64,000 bases of DNA from Streptomyces cathayae (GTDB taxonomy: Bacteria > Actinomycetota > Actinomycetes > Streptomycetales > Streptomycetaceae): NCBI RefSeq assembly GCF_029760955.1, contig NZ_CP121682.1, positions 3,720,001 through 3,784,000 of the forward strand, written 5' to 3'. Position numbers and translations under genes: made by a program. Shown one piece after another: positions 52,118 through 63,545 of this stretch (its first letter is position 1; each line of letters opens with the position of its first letter). The notes under the pieces were generated by a model. It made no database searches. It was given only the letters and a program-made list of their open reading frames with translations, and was not told the origin of the DNA.

Positions 52118-53224
52118 TCACTTCAGGCCGACCGCGTCGCACGCCTCCTTGTACTGCGCCGTGCAGATGTCCGCCACCTTGTAGAACCCGTCGGAGATGA
52201 CCGTGTTCTTGATGTTGTCCTTCGTCAGGGCCACCACGGGCACGAGCTGCGCCGGGATGTCCTTGTCCGTGGGGCTGTCCACCCGCTCACGGGTCAGCGC
52301 GTCGAACTGGATGCCCTTGCCCTGGACCCGCGCCACGGCCATCTCCGCGGCGTTGTCGGCCTCCAGCGGGTAGGACTTGTAGACACTCATGAACTGCTCG
52401 CCCGCGATGATCCGCTGCACTCCCGCCAGTTCGGCGTCCTGGCCGGTGATCGGGGGCAGCTCGGTCACACCGGCGTTCTTGAGCGCCTTGACGATGGCGC
52501 CCGCCATGGTGTCGTTGGCCGAGTAGACGGCGGCGATGTCGTCCTTGCCGATCGCGTTGATCGCCTCGACCATGTTGGCCTCGGCGTTCTCCGGCGACCA
52601 GTCCTCGGTGTCGTAGGACTTGGCGATGGTGACCTTGCCCTTGAGCTCCGACAGCGCGCCCGCCTTGAACTGCTTGGCGTTCGGGTCGGTCGGGGAGCCG
52701 TTCATCATGACGATCTTGCTGGTGGCCGCCCCGTCGCCGCCGAGCTTCTCCAGCAGGGAACGGCCCTGGACCTCGCCGACCAGCTCGTTGTCGAAGGAGA
52801 TGTACGCGTCGATCGGGCCCTCGGCCAGCCGGTCGTAGGCGATGACCGGGATGCCTGCGTCCTTGGCCTTCTTCACGTCCTCGGCGATGGCCTTCGAGTC
52901 GACCGCGTCCAGCACGATGACGTCGACCCTGTCGTCGATCATCTGCTGCATCTGGCTCGACTGCTTGTCGGCGTCCGCCTCGGCGTTGGCGTAGGCGACC
53001 TTCCCCTTGTCGTTGGTGAGCGACTCCACCTTCTTCTTGAAGATGGGGTAGTCGAACTGCTCGTACCGGGTGTTGGCCTTCTCCGGGAGCAGGAGTCCGA
53101 CCGTGATGTCGTTCCCCTTCGTGGGGCTCGCGTCGTCGCTACTCCCTGTCGCGTTGATCACTCCGCAACCGGCAAGCATGACGGACATCGAGGTGGCGGC
53201 CACTGATATGGCGATACGACGCAT
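52118..53224 (-). CDS. Sugar ABC transporter substrate-binding lipoprotein (xylose-type)
   Basis: 368 aa. Lipoprotein signal with lipobox LAGCG (Cys about residue 20), then periplasmic-binding protein fold I: ITVGLLLPEKANTRYEQFD, AEADADKQSSQMQQMIDD, VDVIVLDAVDSKAIAED, IPVIAYDRLAEGP, ISFDNELVG, and PPITGQDAELAGVQRI, all typical of XylF/ChvE-type aldopentose/glucose-binding proteins. No ATPase or permease partner gene is beside it; the stop faces the peptide cluster. It must work with subunits encoded elsewhere or is orphaned. Confidence 0.94.
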   Translation of the reverse strand: MRRIAISVAATSMSVMLAGCGVINATGSSDDASPTKGNDITVGLLLPEKANTRYEQFDYPIFKKKVESLTNDKGKVAYANAEADADKQSSQMQQMIDDRVDVIVLDAVDSKAIAEDVKKAKDAGIPVIAYDRLAEGPIDAYISFDNELVGEVQGRSLLEKLGGDGAATSKIVMMNGSPTDPNAKQFKAGALSELKGKVTIAKSYDTEDWSPENAEANMVEAINAIGKDDIAAVYSANDTMAGAIVKALKNAGVTELPPITGQDAELAGVQRIIAGEQFMSVYKSYPLEADNAAEMAVARVQGKGIQFDALTRERVDSPTDKDIPAQLVPVVALTKDNIKNTVISDGFYKVADICTAQYKEACDAVGLK

Positions 53225-53601
53225 GCGAGGGCTCACTTCAGGTGCGTTTTGGGCGTGGGCACAACATTGCGGCCCATGTGACTGAAAAGCCAACGCTTCA
53301 GCCACCACTGGCGTCAAGAGCAACTACTTAACGAGATGAACACGACACGGTGCGCTGAAGTCGTGAGGGGCCGGCGAAAGACTCGCACAGATCCCCTGGA
53401 GAAGCACACATCCGCTGATCACAGGCGTGCGCGGGGCGCACGGGACGGGGAGTGAGGGGATGTCAGCCGCGTGCACACACGTGAAGGGCCTGGAGGTTCG
53501 GACGAACCTCCAGGCCCTTCAGGACACTTCACTTTTCGGCCAAACGGAACTTTCCCGTCAGCCGGACCACCTGGCCGAACCACCCGGCCGGGTCGGTCGG
53601 G
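53225..53601. other. 377-bp region between the sugar-binding protein and hspR
   Basis: Divergent promoter zone for the sugar-binding gene (a possible TTGACG at 53317-53312 on the minus strand) and the hspR-operon terminator at 53483. The region 53330-53470 holds no gene. Confidence 0.6.
53483..53520. terminator. Strong hairpin terminator of the dnaK operon
   Basis: A perfect 18-bp stem (53483-53500 with 53503-53520), 2-nt gap at the centre, 82 bp after the hspR stop on the minus strand. Confidence 0.95.
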
Positions 53602-54060
53602 TCAGTCGGGCTGCTGCTGACGCTTCGGCCGCCACACCACCAGCGCGCTGGTCTGCTGCACCTCCTGATACGGCACCAGGTCCCGGCGGTACGACGCGTG
53701 CACCGCGGCCTCGCGCTGCCGCATGGTCGCCGCCGCGCCGTCCAGCGCGCCCTCCAGCTCCGCCACCCGGGCCTGCAGCGCGGCGACCTGGTTCTCCAGT
53801 TCGATGATGCGCTTGATGCCGGCCAGGTTGATGCCCTCCGCCTGCGACAGCTGCTGCACCTGACGGAGCAGCTCGATGTCACGGGCCGAGTAGCGGCGGC
53901 CCCGGCCGGCGGCACGGTCCGGCGAGACCAGCCCCAGCCTGTCGTACTGGCGCAGGGTCTGCGGATGCAGACCGGAGAGCTGAGCCGCCACCGAAATGAC
54001 GTAGACCGGTGTGTCCTGCGTCAGTTCGTACGGATTGCGTCGACGGCCGTCCATCTCCAT
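53602..54060 (-). CDS. hspR: HspR heat-shock repressor (MerR family)
   Basis: 152 aa. MerR-type winged helix-turn-helix in residues 13-80: YVISVAAQLSGLHPQTLRQY, GRGRRYSARDIELLRQVQQL, then a dimer helix ELENQVAALQARVAELEGAL. It binds HAIR sites with DnaK as co-repressor in Streptomyces. The start ATG at 54060 makes a 1-nt TGATG overlap with dnaJ; a TTG at 54063 is possible. Its own operon and clpB (43192) carry HAIR sites, closing the feedback loop. Confidence 0.96.
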   Translation of the reverse strand: MEMDGRRRNPYELTQDTPVYVISVAAQLSGLHPQTLRQYDRLGLVSPDRAAGRGRRYSARDIELLRQVQQLSQAEGINLAGIKRIIELENQVAALQARVAELEGALDGAAATMRQREAAVHASYRRDLVPYQEVQQTSALVVWRPKRQQQPD

Positions 54061-55250
54061 CAAGCTCCCTTCGCGGCCTGGAACAGCTCCGCCCGCGGAT
54101 CCTCACCCTCGGTCGCCTCGCGATACGCCTCCAGTGCATCACGAGCCTTCCCCGGCAGGTCCTTGGGAACACTCACCTCCACGGTGACCAGCAGATCGCC
54201 GCGCGAGCCGTCCTTGCGGACCGCTCCCTTGCCGCGGGCCCGCATGGTCCGCCCGTTGGGCGTGCCGGGAGGCAGCTTCAGCGTGACCGGCGGACCGCCG
54301 AGCGTCGGGACGCGGATCTCCCCGCCGAGGGCCGCCTCCGGGTAGGTGACCGGGACGGTGACGGTGAGATTGTCGTCCCGGCGGCCGAACACCGGGTGAC
54401 TGCCGACGTGCACGACGACGTACAGGTCGCCCGCCGGACCGCCGCGCTCGCCCGGTGCGCCCTTGCCGCGCAGCCGGATCCGCTGGCCGTCGCTGACACC
54501 CGCCGGGATGCGCACCTGCATCGTCCGCGAGGACTTGGCCCGGCCGCTGCCCTTGCAGATGTCGCAGGGGTTCTCCGCGATCAGGCCCCGGCCCTTGCAG
54601 TCCGGGCACGGGTCGGTGAGCGAGAAGCCCCCGCCGCTGCCCCGGGCGACCTGCCCGGTGCCGACGCAGGTCGGGCACACGCGCGGTGTGCCGTTCTTGT
54701 CGCCGGTGCCCGAACAGCCCTTGCAGGCCTGCTGGGAGGACATCCGCAGCGGGACCGTCGCCCCCTCGATGGCCTCGGTGAAGCTCAGGGTGACCTCGGA
54801 CTCGATGTCCTGGCCGCGCCGGGGCTGGGTGCGCGTGGTGCCGGTGCCGCCGCGGTTGAACAGCCCGCCGAAGACGTCACCTATCCCGCCGCCGAACCCG
54901 CCGGCGCCGGCCTGGCCGCCCTGCCCGCCCTGGCCGCCTCCGAAGAGGTCACCCAGGTCGAAGTTGAACGACCCGGCGCCGCCCGCCCCCGGACCCGGCC
55001 GGAAGCCACCGCCGCCGAAGAGCGACCGGGCCTCGTCGTACTCCTTGCGCTTCTTGGGGTCGCCGAGGACGTCGTTCGCCTCGGAGATCTCCTTGAACCG
55101 CTCCTCCGCCTTGGCGTTGCCCTTGTTGGCGTCCGGGTGGTACTCGCGGGCGAGCTTCCGGTACGCCTTCTTGATCTCGGCCTCGGTGGCGTCCTGAGGC
55201 ACGCCGAGGACCTTGTAGTAGTCCTTCTCGATGAAGTCCTTGGTACTCAT
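54060..55250 (-). CDS. dnaJ: Chaperone protein DnaJ
   Basis: 396 aa type I DnaJ. J-domain with HPD in [11 protein letters not shown] (about residue 35), Gly/Phe-rich region 75-140 ([15 protein letters not shown]), four zinc-binding repeats [24 protein letters not shown] and CDICKGSG, then the C-terminal substrate-binding and dimer domains. Stimulates DnaK ATPase. 90 bp separate it from grpE, in the same operon. Confidence 0.98.
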   Translation of the reverse strand: MSTKDFIEKDYYKVLGVPQDATEAEIKKAYRKLAREYHPDANKGNAKAEERFKEISEANDVLGDPKKRKEYDEARSLFGGGGFRPGPGAGGAGSFNFDLGDLFGGGQGGQGGQAGAGGFGGGIGDVFGGLFNRGGTGTTRTQPRRGQDIESEVTLSFTEAIEGATVPLRMSSQQACKGCSGTGDKNGTPRVCPTCVGTGQVARGSGGGFSLTDPCPDCKGRGLIAENPCDICKGSGRAKSSRTMQVRIPAGVSDGQRIRLRGKGAPGERGGPAGDLYVVVHVGSHPVFGRRDDNLTVTVPVTYPEAALGGEIRVPTLGGPPVTLKLPPGTPNGRTMRARGKGAVRKDGSRGDLLVTVEVSVPKDLPGKARDALEAYREATEGEDPRAELFQAAKGA

Positions 55251-55340
55251 CCCCGACGTCCCTCCTTCCTTGCCCGCCGGGGCGGCCCGGCAGGTCCTGC
55301 CTGCCCGGCCCGCCCCGGCTTCCTCACGCCCGCTGAGGCG

Positions 55341-58248
<2,908 letters not shown>

Positions 58249-58262
58249 TTACCGCTTAGTAA
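58249..58262. promoter_or_regulatory. Palindrome-like TTACCGCTTAGTAA upstream of the EtfD-like gene
   Basis: TTAC(N6)GTAA imperfect palindrome, 60 bp before the ATG at 58323, in an otherwise G+C-rich stretch. The arm spacing is like that of TetR-family operators. No regulator gene is adjacent. Confidence 0.4.
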
Positions 58263-58322
58263 TGTCGGGAATCCCCTGGCAGGAGCCCCCCGACCAAACC
58301 CTTGCAGGCCCGAGGAGCCCCC

Positions 58323-60605
58323 ATGCAACTCGCCGCGATCATCGTGTCGCTGGCCCTGGCCGTGGTCGGCGCTGCCCTGCTCGCACGCGCGACCGGCCAG
58401 TTCGTCCGGTACTTCAAGCTGGGCCAGCCGGTCCCGGCCGGCACCCGGACCGACAACCCCTACCAGCGCAGCGTGACCCTGGTGCGGGAGTTCCTCGGCC
58501 ACACGCGCATGAACCGGTGGGGCGTCGTCGGCATCGCCCACTGGTTCGTGGCCGTCGGATTCCTGACGCTGCCGCCGACCCTCGCCCAGGCGTTCGGCCA
58601 GCTCTTCCGGGCCGACTGGACGCTGCCGGTGCTCGGCGGCTTCCTGCCGTTCGAGATGTACATCGAGTTCATCGGCGTGATGACGGTCCTGGGCATCCTC
58701 GTGCTCATGGCGATCCGGCTGCTCAGCCTGCCCGGCCGCCCCGGCCGCAAGTCCCGGTTCACCGGCTCGAAGATGGGCCAGGCCTACTTCGTCGAGTACG
58801 TCATCCTCACCATCGGCCTCGCCATCTACGTGCTGCGCGGCCTGGAGGGCGCCCTGCACCACGTGGACGGCTACGAGGCGGCGTACTTCGCCTCGTACCC
58901 GCTGGTGCTCGCCTTCAAGAACCTCGACGTCGGCACCCTGCAGAACCTGGTCTACCTGACCGCCATGATCAAGATCGGGACCTCGTTCGTCTGGATGATC
59001 GTGGTCTCGCTCAACACGAACATGGGTGTGGCCTGGCACCGCTTCCTGGCCTTCCCCAACATCTGGTTCAAGCGCGAGGCCACCGGCGGCACCGCGCTGG
59101 GCGCCCTGCAGCCGATGACCTCGGGCGGCAAGCCGATCGACTTCACCGACCCCGGTGACGACGACGTCTTCGGCGTCTCCCAGGTCGAGCAGTTCTCCTG
59201 GAAGGGCCTGCTGGACTTCTCCACCTGCACCGAGTGCGGCCGCTGCCAGTCACAGTGCCCCGCCTGGAACACCGGCAAGCCGCTCTCCCCCAAGCTGCTG
59301 ATGATGTCGCTGCGCGACCACGCGCACGCCAAGGCCCCCTACCTGCTGGCCGGCGGCGGCAAGACGATGGAGGGCGAGGAGAAGGCGTCCGCCGAGCAGC
59401 TCAAGGACGTGCCCGCGGCGGCCCTCGCGGAGGCCGAGCGCCCGCTGATCGGCACCCTCGAGGAGAACGGCGTCATCGACCCCGACGTCCTGTGGTCCTG
59501 CACCACCTGCGGCGCCTGCGTCGAGCAGTGCCCCGTCGACATCGAGCACATCGACCACATCGTCGACATGCGCCGCTACCAGGTCATGATCGAGTCCAGC
59601 TTCCCCTCCGAGGCGGGCACGATGCTCAAGAACCTGGAGAAGAAGGGCAACCCCTGGGGCCTGGCCAAGAAGCAGCGCCTTCAGTGGCTCAAGGAGCTCG
59701 ACTTCGAGGTCCCGGTCGTCGGCAAGGACATCGAGGACCTCACGGAGGTCGAGTACCTGTACTGGGTCGGCTGCGCCGGCGCCCTCGAGGACCGCGCCAA
59801 GAAGACCACCAAGGCGTTCGCCGAACTCCTGCACATCGCGGGCGTCACGTTCGCGATCATGGGCGGCGACGAGAAGTGCACCGGCGACTCCGCCCGCCGC
59901 CTGGGCAACGAGCCCCTGTTCCAGGAGCTCGGCATGGAGAACGTCTCCGCGCTGAACACGGCCTTCGGCGAGGAGACGGACGACGAGGGCAACGTCACCG
60001 AGGAGTCGAGGAAGCCCAGGTCGGCGAAGAAGATCGTCGCCACCTGCCCGCACTGCCTCAACACCCTCGGCAACGAGTACCCGCAGCTCGGCGGCGACTA
60101 CGAGGTCATCCACCACACCCAGCTGCTCCAGCACCTGATCGACGAGGGCAAGCTGATCCCGGTGACCCCGGTCGAGGGCCTCGTCACCTACCACGACCCG
60201 TGCTACCTGGGCCGGCACAACAAGATCTACACGCCGCCGCGCGAGATCATCGCCAACGTCCCGGGCCTCAGGAACGAGGAGATGCACCGCCACAAGGAGC
60301 GCGGCTTCTGCTGCGGCGCCGGCGGCGCGCGGATGTGGATGGAGGAGCGGATCGGCAAGCGCGTCAACGACGAGCGCGTCGACGAGGCCCTCGCCCTGAA
60401 CCCCGACATCATCTCCACTGCCTGCCCGTTCTGCCTGGTCATGCTGACCGACTCGGTCAACGGCAAGAAGAACGACGGCAAGGCCAAGGAGTCCGTCCAG
60501 GTCGTCGACGTCGCCCAGCTGCTGCTGGAGTCGGTCAAGACGCCCCTCGACCCGACGGACGAGTCGGAGACGGAGAACGCCCCGGAGCCGGAACCGGTGA
60601 AGTAG
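58323..60605 (+). CDS. EtfD-like iron-sulfur/CCG membrane oxidoreductase
   Basis: 760 aa. Residues 1-265 hold about five membrane helices (NarI/cytochrome-b-like: e.g. WGVVGIAHWFVAVGFLTLP), then a double 4Fe-4S ferredoxin domain (CTECGRCQSQCP near 307, CTTCGACVEQCPVDIEHI near 397), and two CCG repeats (YWVGCAGALEDRAKK; YHDPCYLGRHN; FCCGAGGARMW; STACPFCLVM). This is the domain order of the actinobacterial EtfD (Rv0338c-like) that passes electrons from ETF to menaquinone in fatty-acid beta-oxidation. That it acts on ETF here is inference. Start ATG 58323. Confidence 0.9.
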   Translation: MQLAAIIVSLALAVVGAALLARATGQFVRYFKLGQPVPAGTRTDNPYQRSVTLVREFLGHTRMNRWGVVGIAHWFVAVGFLTLPPTLAQAFGQLFRADWTLPVLGGFLPFEMYIEFIGVMTVLGILVLMAIRLLSLPGRPGRKSRFTGSKMGQAYFVEYVILTIGLAIYVLRGLEGALHHVDGYEAAYFASYPLVLAFKNLDVGTLQNLVYLTAMIKIGTSFVWMIVVSLNTNMGVAWHRFLAFPNIWFKREATGGTALGALQPMTSGGKPIDFTDPGDDDVFGVSQVEQFSWKGLLDFSTCTECGRCQSQCPAWNTGKPLSPKLLMMSLRDHAHAKAPYLLAGGGKTMEGEEKASAEQLKDVPAAALAEAERPLIGTLEENGVIDPDVLWSCTTCGACVEQCPVDIEHIDHIVDMRRYQVMIESSFPSEAGTMLKNLEKKGNPWGLAKKQRLQWLKELDFEVPVVGKDIEDLTEVEYLYWVGCAGALEDRAKKTTKAFAELLHIAGVTFAIMGGDEKCTGDSARRLGNEPLFQELGMENVSALNTAFGEETDDEGNVTEESRKPRSAKKIVATCPHCLNTLGNEYPQLGGDYEVIHHTQLLQHLIDEGKLIPVTPVEGLVTYHDPCYLGRHNKIYTPPREIIANVPGLRNEEMHRHKERGFCCGAGGARMWMEERIGKRVNDERVDEALALNPDIISTACPFCLVMLTDSVNGKKNDGKAKESVQVVDVAQLLLESVKTPLDPTDESETENAPEPEPVK

Positions 60606-60652
60606 GCGCGAAGCAGGTACGCGCCTGAGCACGAAGCAGGTGCGCAGCAGAC

Positions 60653-60686
60653 ACGAAGGGGCCGCCCGGCTGGGCGGCCCCTTCGT
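60653..60686. terminator. Hairpin terminator after the EtfD-like gene
   Basis: Perfect 15-bp stem (60653-60667 with 60672-60686, ACGAAGGGGCCGCCC), 4-nt loop, 48 nt after the stop. Confidence 0.92.
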
Positions 60687-60846
60687 CATGTTCACGTACG
60701 CTCCGTCCTGCGGAGGACCGCACCCCTCCGCAGGACGGAGAACGGAGCTGACCGCCCCTTAGGGGATGTCACATCTCGGCCGCAAAGGGGGCCCCGAAAC
60801 CCCGGGCCCGGCCCACCACACCCCCGGAGCAGGTACGTTCGACGAC

Positions 60847-61851
60847 GTGGCTGGATTCAGGATCGGACGCGGCCGGGACAACAACGGCGCTCCTCACGCG
60901 CAACCGCAACAACCCCCGTACGGACAGCAGACGCCGCCGGGGCCGTCGTACGGCTCCCCGCAGGCGCCTCAGCCGTACCCGCCCCAGCAGCCGCCCTACG
61001 GCAGAGGCGGCCACAGCGGCGGCGGCAACGGCGGCGGCTGGCCACAGGTGAACCGCGGTCCGGGCGGTCCGGGCGGCTACGGCGGCCATCACCGCCCCGG
61101 CGGCGGCCACGGCGAGCCCGAGTACTTCGGCGACGGCGGCGCGTACCCTCCCGGCCCGCACGCCCCGCACTCCCCCCACGCCCCGCACGACCCGTACGCG
61201 GCCAACAACCCGGGCCACACCCAGGCCTTCTCGGTCAGCGGGGACCCCTACCTGCAGGGCGGCGGGACGCACCACGGCGGTGCCCCCGAGCCCGTGCCCG
61301 GCCCGGTCGGCCCGCCCCTGCCCTGGAAGGCCCTGCTCAAGGGCATCGTCACCGCCCCCGACCAGACCTTCCTGAGGATGCGCGACTACACGATGTGGGG
61401 CCCCGCCCTCACCGTGACCTTCCTCTACGGCCTGCTGGCGATCTTCGGCTTCGACGGCGCCCGCGAAGAGGCGATCGACGCCACCATCACCACCGCCATA
61501 CCCGTCGTGCTGATGACCGGTGTGGCCATGATGATCAGCTTCCTCATCCTGGGCGTGGTCACCCACTCCCTGGCCCGCCAGCTCGGCGGCAACGGCGCCT
61601 GGCAGCCCACCGTCGGGCTGTCCATGCTGATCGTGGCCCTCACGGACGCCCCCCGCCTGTTCCTCGCGATGTTCGCGAGCGGCGACGCCACCTTCGTCCA
61701 GATCGTCGGCTGGATCACCTGGGTCGCGGGCGGCGCGCTCCTCACCATGATGGTCAGCCGCTCCCACGACCTTCCCTGGCCGAAGGCCCTGGGCGCGTCC
61801 GCGATCCAGCTCCTGGCCCTGCTCTCCCTGGTGAAGCTGGGCACGCTGTAA
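60847..61851 (+). CDS. Yip1-type membrane protein with Gly/Pro/His-rich N-terminus
   Basis: 334 aa. Residues 1-155 are disordered: Gln/Pro-rich (PYGQQTPPGPSYGSPQ), Gly-rich (GGNGGGWPQVN) and His/Pro-rich (PHAPHSPHAPHDPY). Residues 175-330 hold about five helices starting with WKALLKGIVTAPDQTFLRM, the Yip1-like pattern. No catalytic motif. The start GTG at 60847 begins MAGFRIGRGRDN; an in-frame ATG at 60766 is possible but lacks an SD. No function can be given. Confidence 0.82.
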   Translation: MAGFRIGRGRDNNGAPHAQPQQPPYGQQTPPGPSYGSPQAPQPYPPQQPPYGRGGHSGGGNGGGWPQVNRGPGGPGGYGGHHRPGGGHGEPEYFGDGGAYPPGPHAPHSPHAPHDPYAANNPGHTQAFSVSGDPYLQGGGTHHGGAPEPVPGPVGPPLPWKALLKGIVTAPDQTFLRMRDYTMWGPALTVTFLYGLLAIFGFDGAREEAIDATITTAIPVVLMTGVAMMISFLILGVVTHSLARQLGGNGAWQPTVGLSMLIVALTDAPRLFLAMFASGDATFVQIVGWITWVAGGALLTMMVSRSHDLPWPKALGASAIQLLALLSLVKLGTL

Positions 61852-61878
61852 CAGCGAACGGCACCCGCGACACGGCAC

Positions 61879-61907
61879 GAAGGGGCTCCCGATCCGGGAG
61901 CCCCTTC
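61879..61907. terminator. Hairpin terminator after the Yip1-type gene
   Basis: Perfect 13-bp stem (GAAGGGGCTCCCG at 61879-61891 with 61895-61907), 3-nt loop, 28 nt after the stop. Confidence 0.92.
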
Positions 61908-61930
61908 TTCGTCCCGGCCCGAGCACATGG

Positions 61931-62065
61931 CTTGCCCGGGCAAGCCAGCCCGCCCGCGACGAAGACACCACCGCGCGCGATGCCGAGCACGACGTCCGGC
62001 CGGTACCCGTCGTCCACGACGGCCTGGGCGAGCTCACGCACGGCCGCCCCGAACTGCTCGTGACC
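61931..62065 (-). pseudogene. Remnant of a phosphoribosyltransferase gene (N-terminal 45 codons only)
   Basis: The minus-strand frame reads GHEQFGAAVRELAQAVVDDG, then VVLGIARGGVFVAGGLA, the N-terminal beta-strand/helix and PRPP-enzyme RGG motif of the hypoxanthine/xanthine-type phosphoribosyltransferases. There is no start codon with ribosome site (GGGAGGA at about 62075 but no ATG/GTG after it), and the similarity ends abruptly at about 61931, where the terminator of the Yip1 gene begins. The PRPP-binding loop and C-terminus are gone. A gene of this type beside dcd has been deleted, leaving a stub. Confidence 0.7.
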
Positions 62066-62108
62066 GAGGGGTCCTCCCGCCGCGGAGGGCTCTCCTGCCC
62101 GCCCGTGC

Positions 62109-62684
62109 CTACACCTGGGTGCGGTGGAAGTTGAGGAAGGCCCGCGAGGCCGTGGGCCCGCGCTGCCCCTGGTACCGGGAGCCGTACCGCTCACTGCCGT
62201 ACGGGGCCTCGGCCGGCGAGCTGAGCCGGAACAGGCACAGCTGGCCGATCTTCATCCCGGGCCACAGCTTGATCGGCAGCGTCGCGAGGTTCGACAGCTC
62301 CAGGGTCACGTGCCCGGAGAACCCAGGGTCGATGAACCCGGCGGTCGAGTGCGTGACCAGCCCGAGCCGCCCCAGCGAACTCTTCCCCTCCAGCCGCGAC
62401 GCGAGATCGTCGGGCAGCGAGATGATCTCGTACGTACTGGCCAGCACGAACTCGCCCGGATGCAGGATGAACGGTTCGTCCCCCTCCGGCTCCACGAGCC
62501 GGGTCAGCTCCGCCTGCTCGACGGACGGGTCGATATGCGGGTACCGGTGGTTCTCGAACACCCGGAAGAAGCGGTCGAGGCGCACGTCGACACTGGACGG
62601 CTGCACCATGGATTCGTCGTAGGGATCGATCCGTACCCGCCCGGAATCGATCTCGGCCCGGATGTCCCTGTCTGAGAGAAGCAC
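62109..62684 (-). CDS. dcd: dCTP deaminase
   Basis: 191 aa, standard length. Converts dCTP to dUTP (or dUMP in the bifunctional branch). Motifs: [54 protein letters not shown] (core GKSSLGR), [20 protein letters not shown] with the catalytic Glu, and [12 protein letters not shown]. Start GTG at 62684 with a weak ribosome site. Preceded on its strand by the small zinc-ribbon-like gene. Confidence 0.97.
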   Translation of the reverse strand: MLLSDRDIRAEIDSGRVRIDPYDESMVQPSSVDVRLDRFFRVFENHRYPHIDPSVEQAELTRLVEPEGDEPFILHPGEFVLASTYEIISLPDDLASRLEGKSSLGRLGLVTHSTAGFIDPGFSGHVTLELSNLATLPIKLWPGMKIGQLCLFRLSSPAEAPYGSERYGSRYQGQRGPTASRAFLNFHRTQV

Positions 62685-62776
62685 GCCCCGAGGATACGCA
62701 AGGCGCGCGGACCGGCCACCATCGCCGTCCCACGCGCCCACGTCCTGTTGACCCTGCCGGTCCCCCGTGCCCTCGC

Positions 62777-62935
62777 TTACCGCTTCTGGTACGCGACCGG
62801 CACGACGCTGCGAAGCCGCGCACAGCGCGGACACCGCAAGAGCCGGCCGGGGCCGAGTCGCTCGGCCTGCTGCATCGGGAACGAGGCGGCGGCAAACACG
62901 TGCCCATCGGCACAGCGGACGACGGTGCGCTCCAT
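62777..62935 (-). CDS. 52-aa zinc-ribbon-like protein
   Basis: 52 aa: [20 protein letters not shown], then [17 protein letters not shown]. Cys at about 8 and a CPRC pair with a further His (CADGH) give a possible zinc ribbon. This sequence style recurs in Streptomyces as a short conserved protein of unknown role. The ATG at 62935 has AAGGGA upstream; longer upstream frame lacks conserved sequence. Co-oriented with dcd, 92 bp apart. Confidence 0.7.
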   Translation of the reverse strand: MERTVVRCADGHVFAAASFPMQQAERLGPGRLLRCPRCARLRSVVPVAYQKR

Positions 62936-63212
62936 CAAGTCCAAGAGTCCCTTCCCCAAGAGCCGCGCCTGGCTTCCTGCCCTGGCGCCGAAAGGCACAT
63001 TACGGGATCAAAGAGACGACCCTCCAGGCGGCACTCCGACCCCGCCCGGCCCTCACCACACCCCCACCGTACGCCCCAACTCCGGCCCCCCGTACCCACT
63101 TCCGCACCTCGAACGCCACCAGGCCCCCGGGACCTGAAACACCGGGGACCTGCCATGGGGTAGAGTGACCGAGCATCCGGTCACCGGTCGATTCCGGTGG
63201 TCTGGATCACGC

Positions 63213-63286
63213 GCGGGTGTAGTTTAATGGTAGAACATCAGCTTCCCAAGCTGAGAGCGCGAGTTCGATTCTCGTCACCCGCTCCA
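63213..63286 (+). tRNA. tRNA-Gly (anticodon CCC)
   Basis: 74 nt with genomic CCA. Acceptor GCGGGTG (63213-63219) pairs with CACCCGC (63276-63282), discriminator T, then CCA at 63284-63286. The D-arm, anticodon stem TCAGC/GCTGA with loop TTCCCAA (anticodon CCC, reads GGG) and T-loop TTCGATT are all intact. Possible promoter TAGAGT at 63161. Confidence 0.96.
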
Positions 63287-63291
63287 CGCAA

Positions 63292-63318
63292 AACCCCCAG
63301 GTCAGCGACCCGGGGGTT
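63292..63318. terminator. Hairpin terminator after tRNA-Gly
   Basis: A 12-bp stem with one mismatch (63292-63303 with 63307-63318), 3-nt loop, followed by TCTTTG. Confidence 0.85.
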
Positions 63319-63545
63319 CTTTGTTGTCCAGACCGGTGGGCAACTGCCGCACCACAACCGAACCATTAGCCCGCCGACGGCTCCTCCTTATGGTGCGTAC
63401 GGTCGTCGTTGTGGTGCTTCGCACGTTCGGCCCGTACGAGGTCGTCGAGCCCGGCGGTGACCCTCACGGCCGGGCCTCGTACCAGTGGATCAGCGCCGCC
63501 TGACCGGGGTCGTCCGGCGTCTCCGCCGACTCGACGGTGAGCGGC

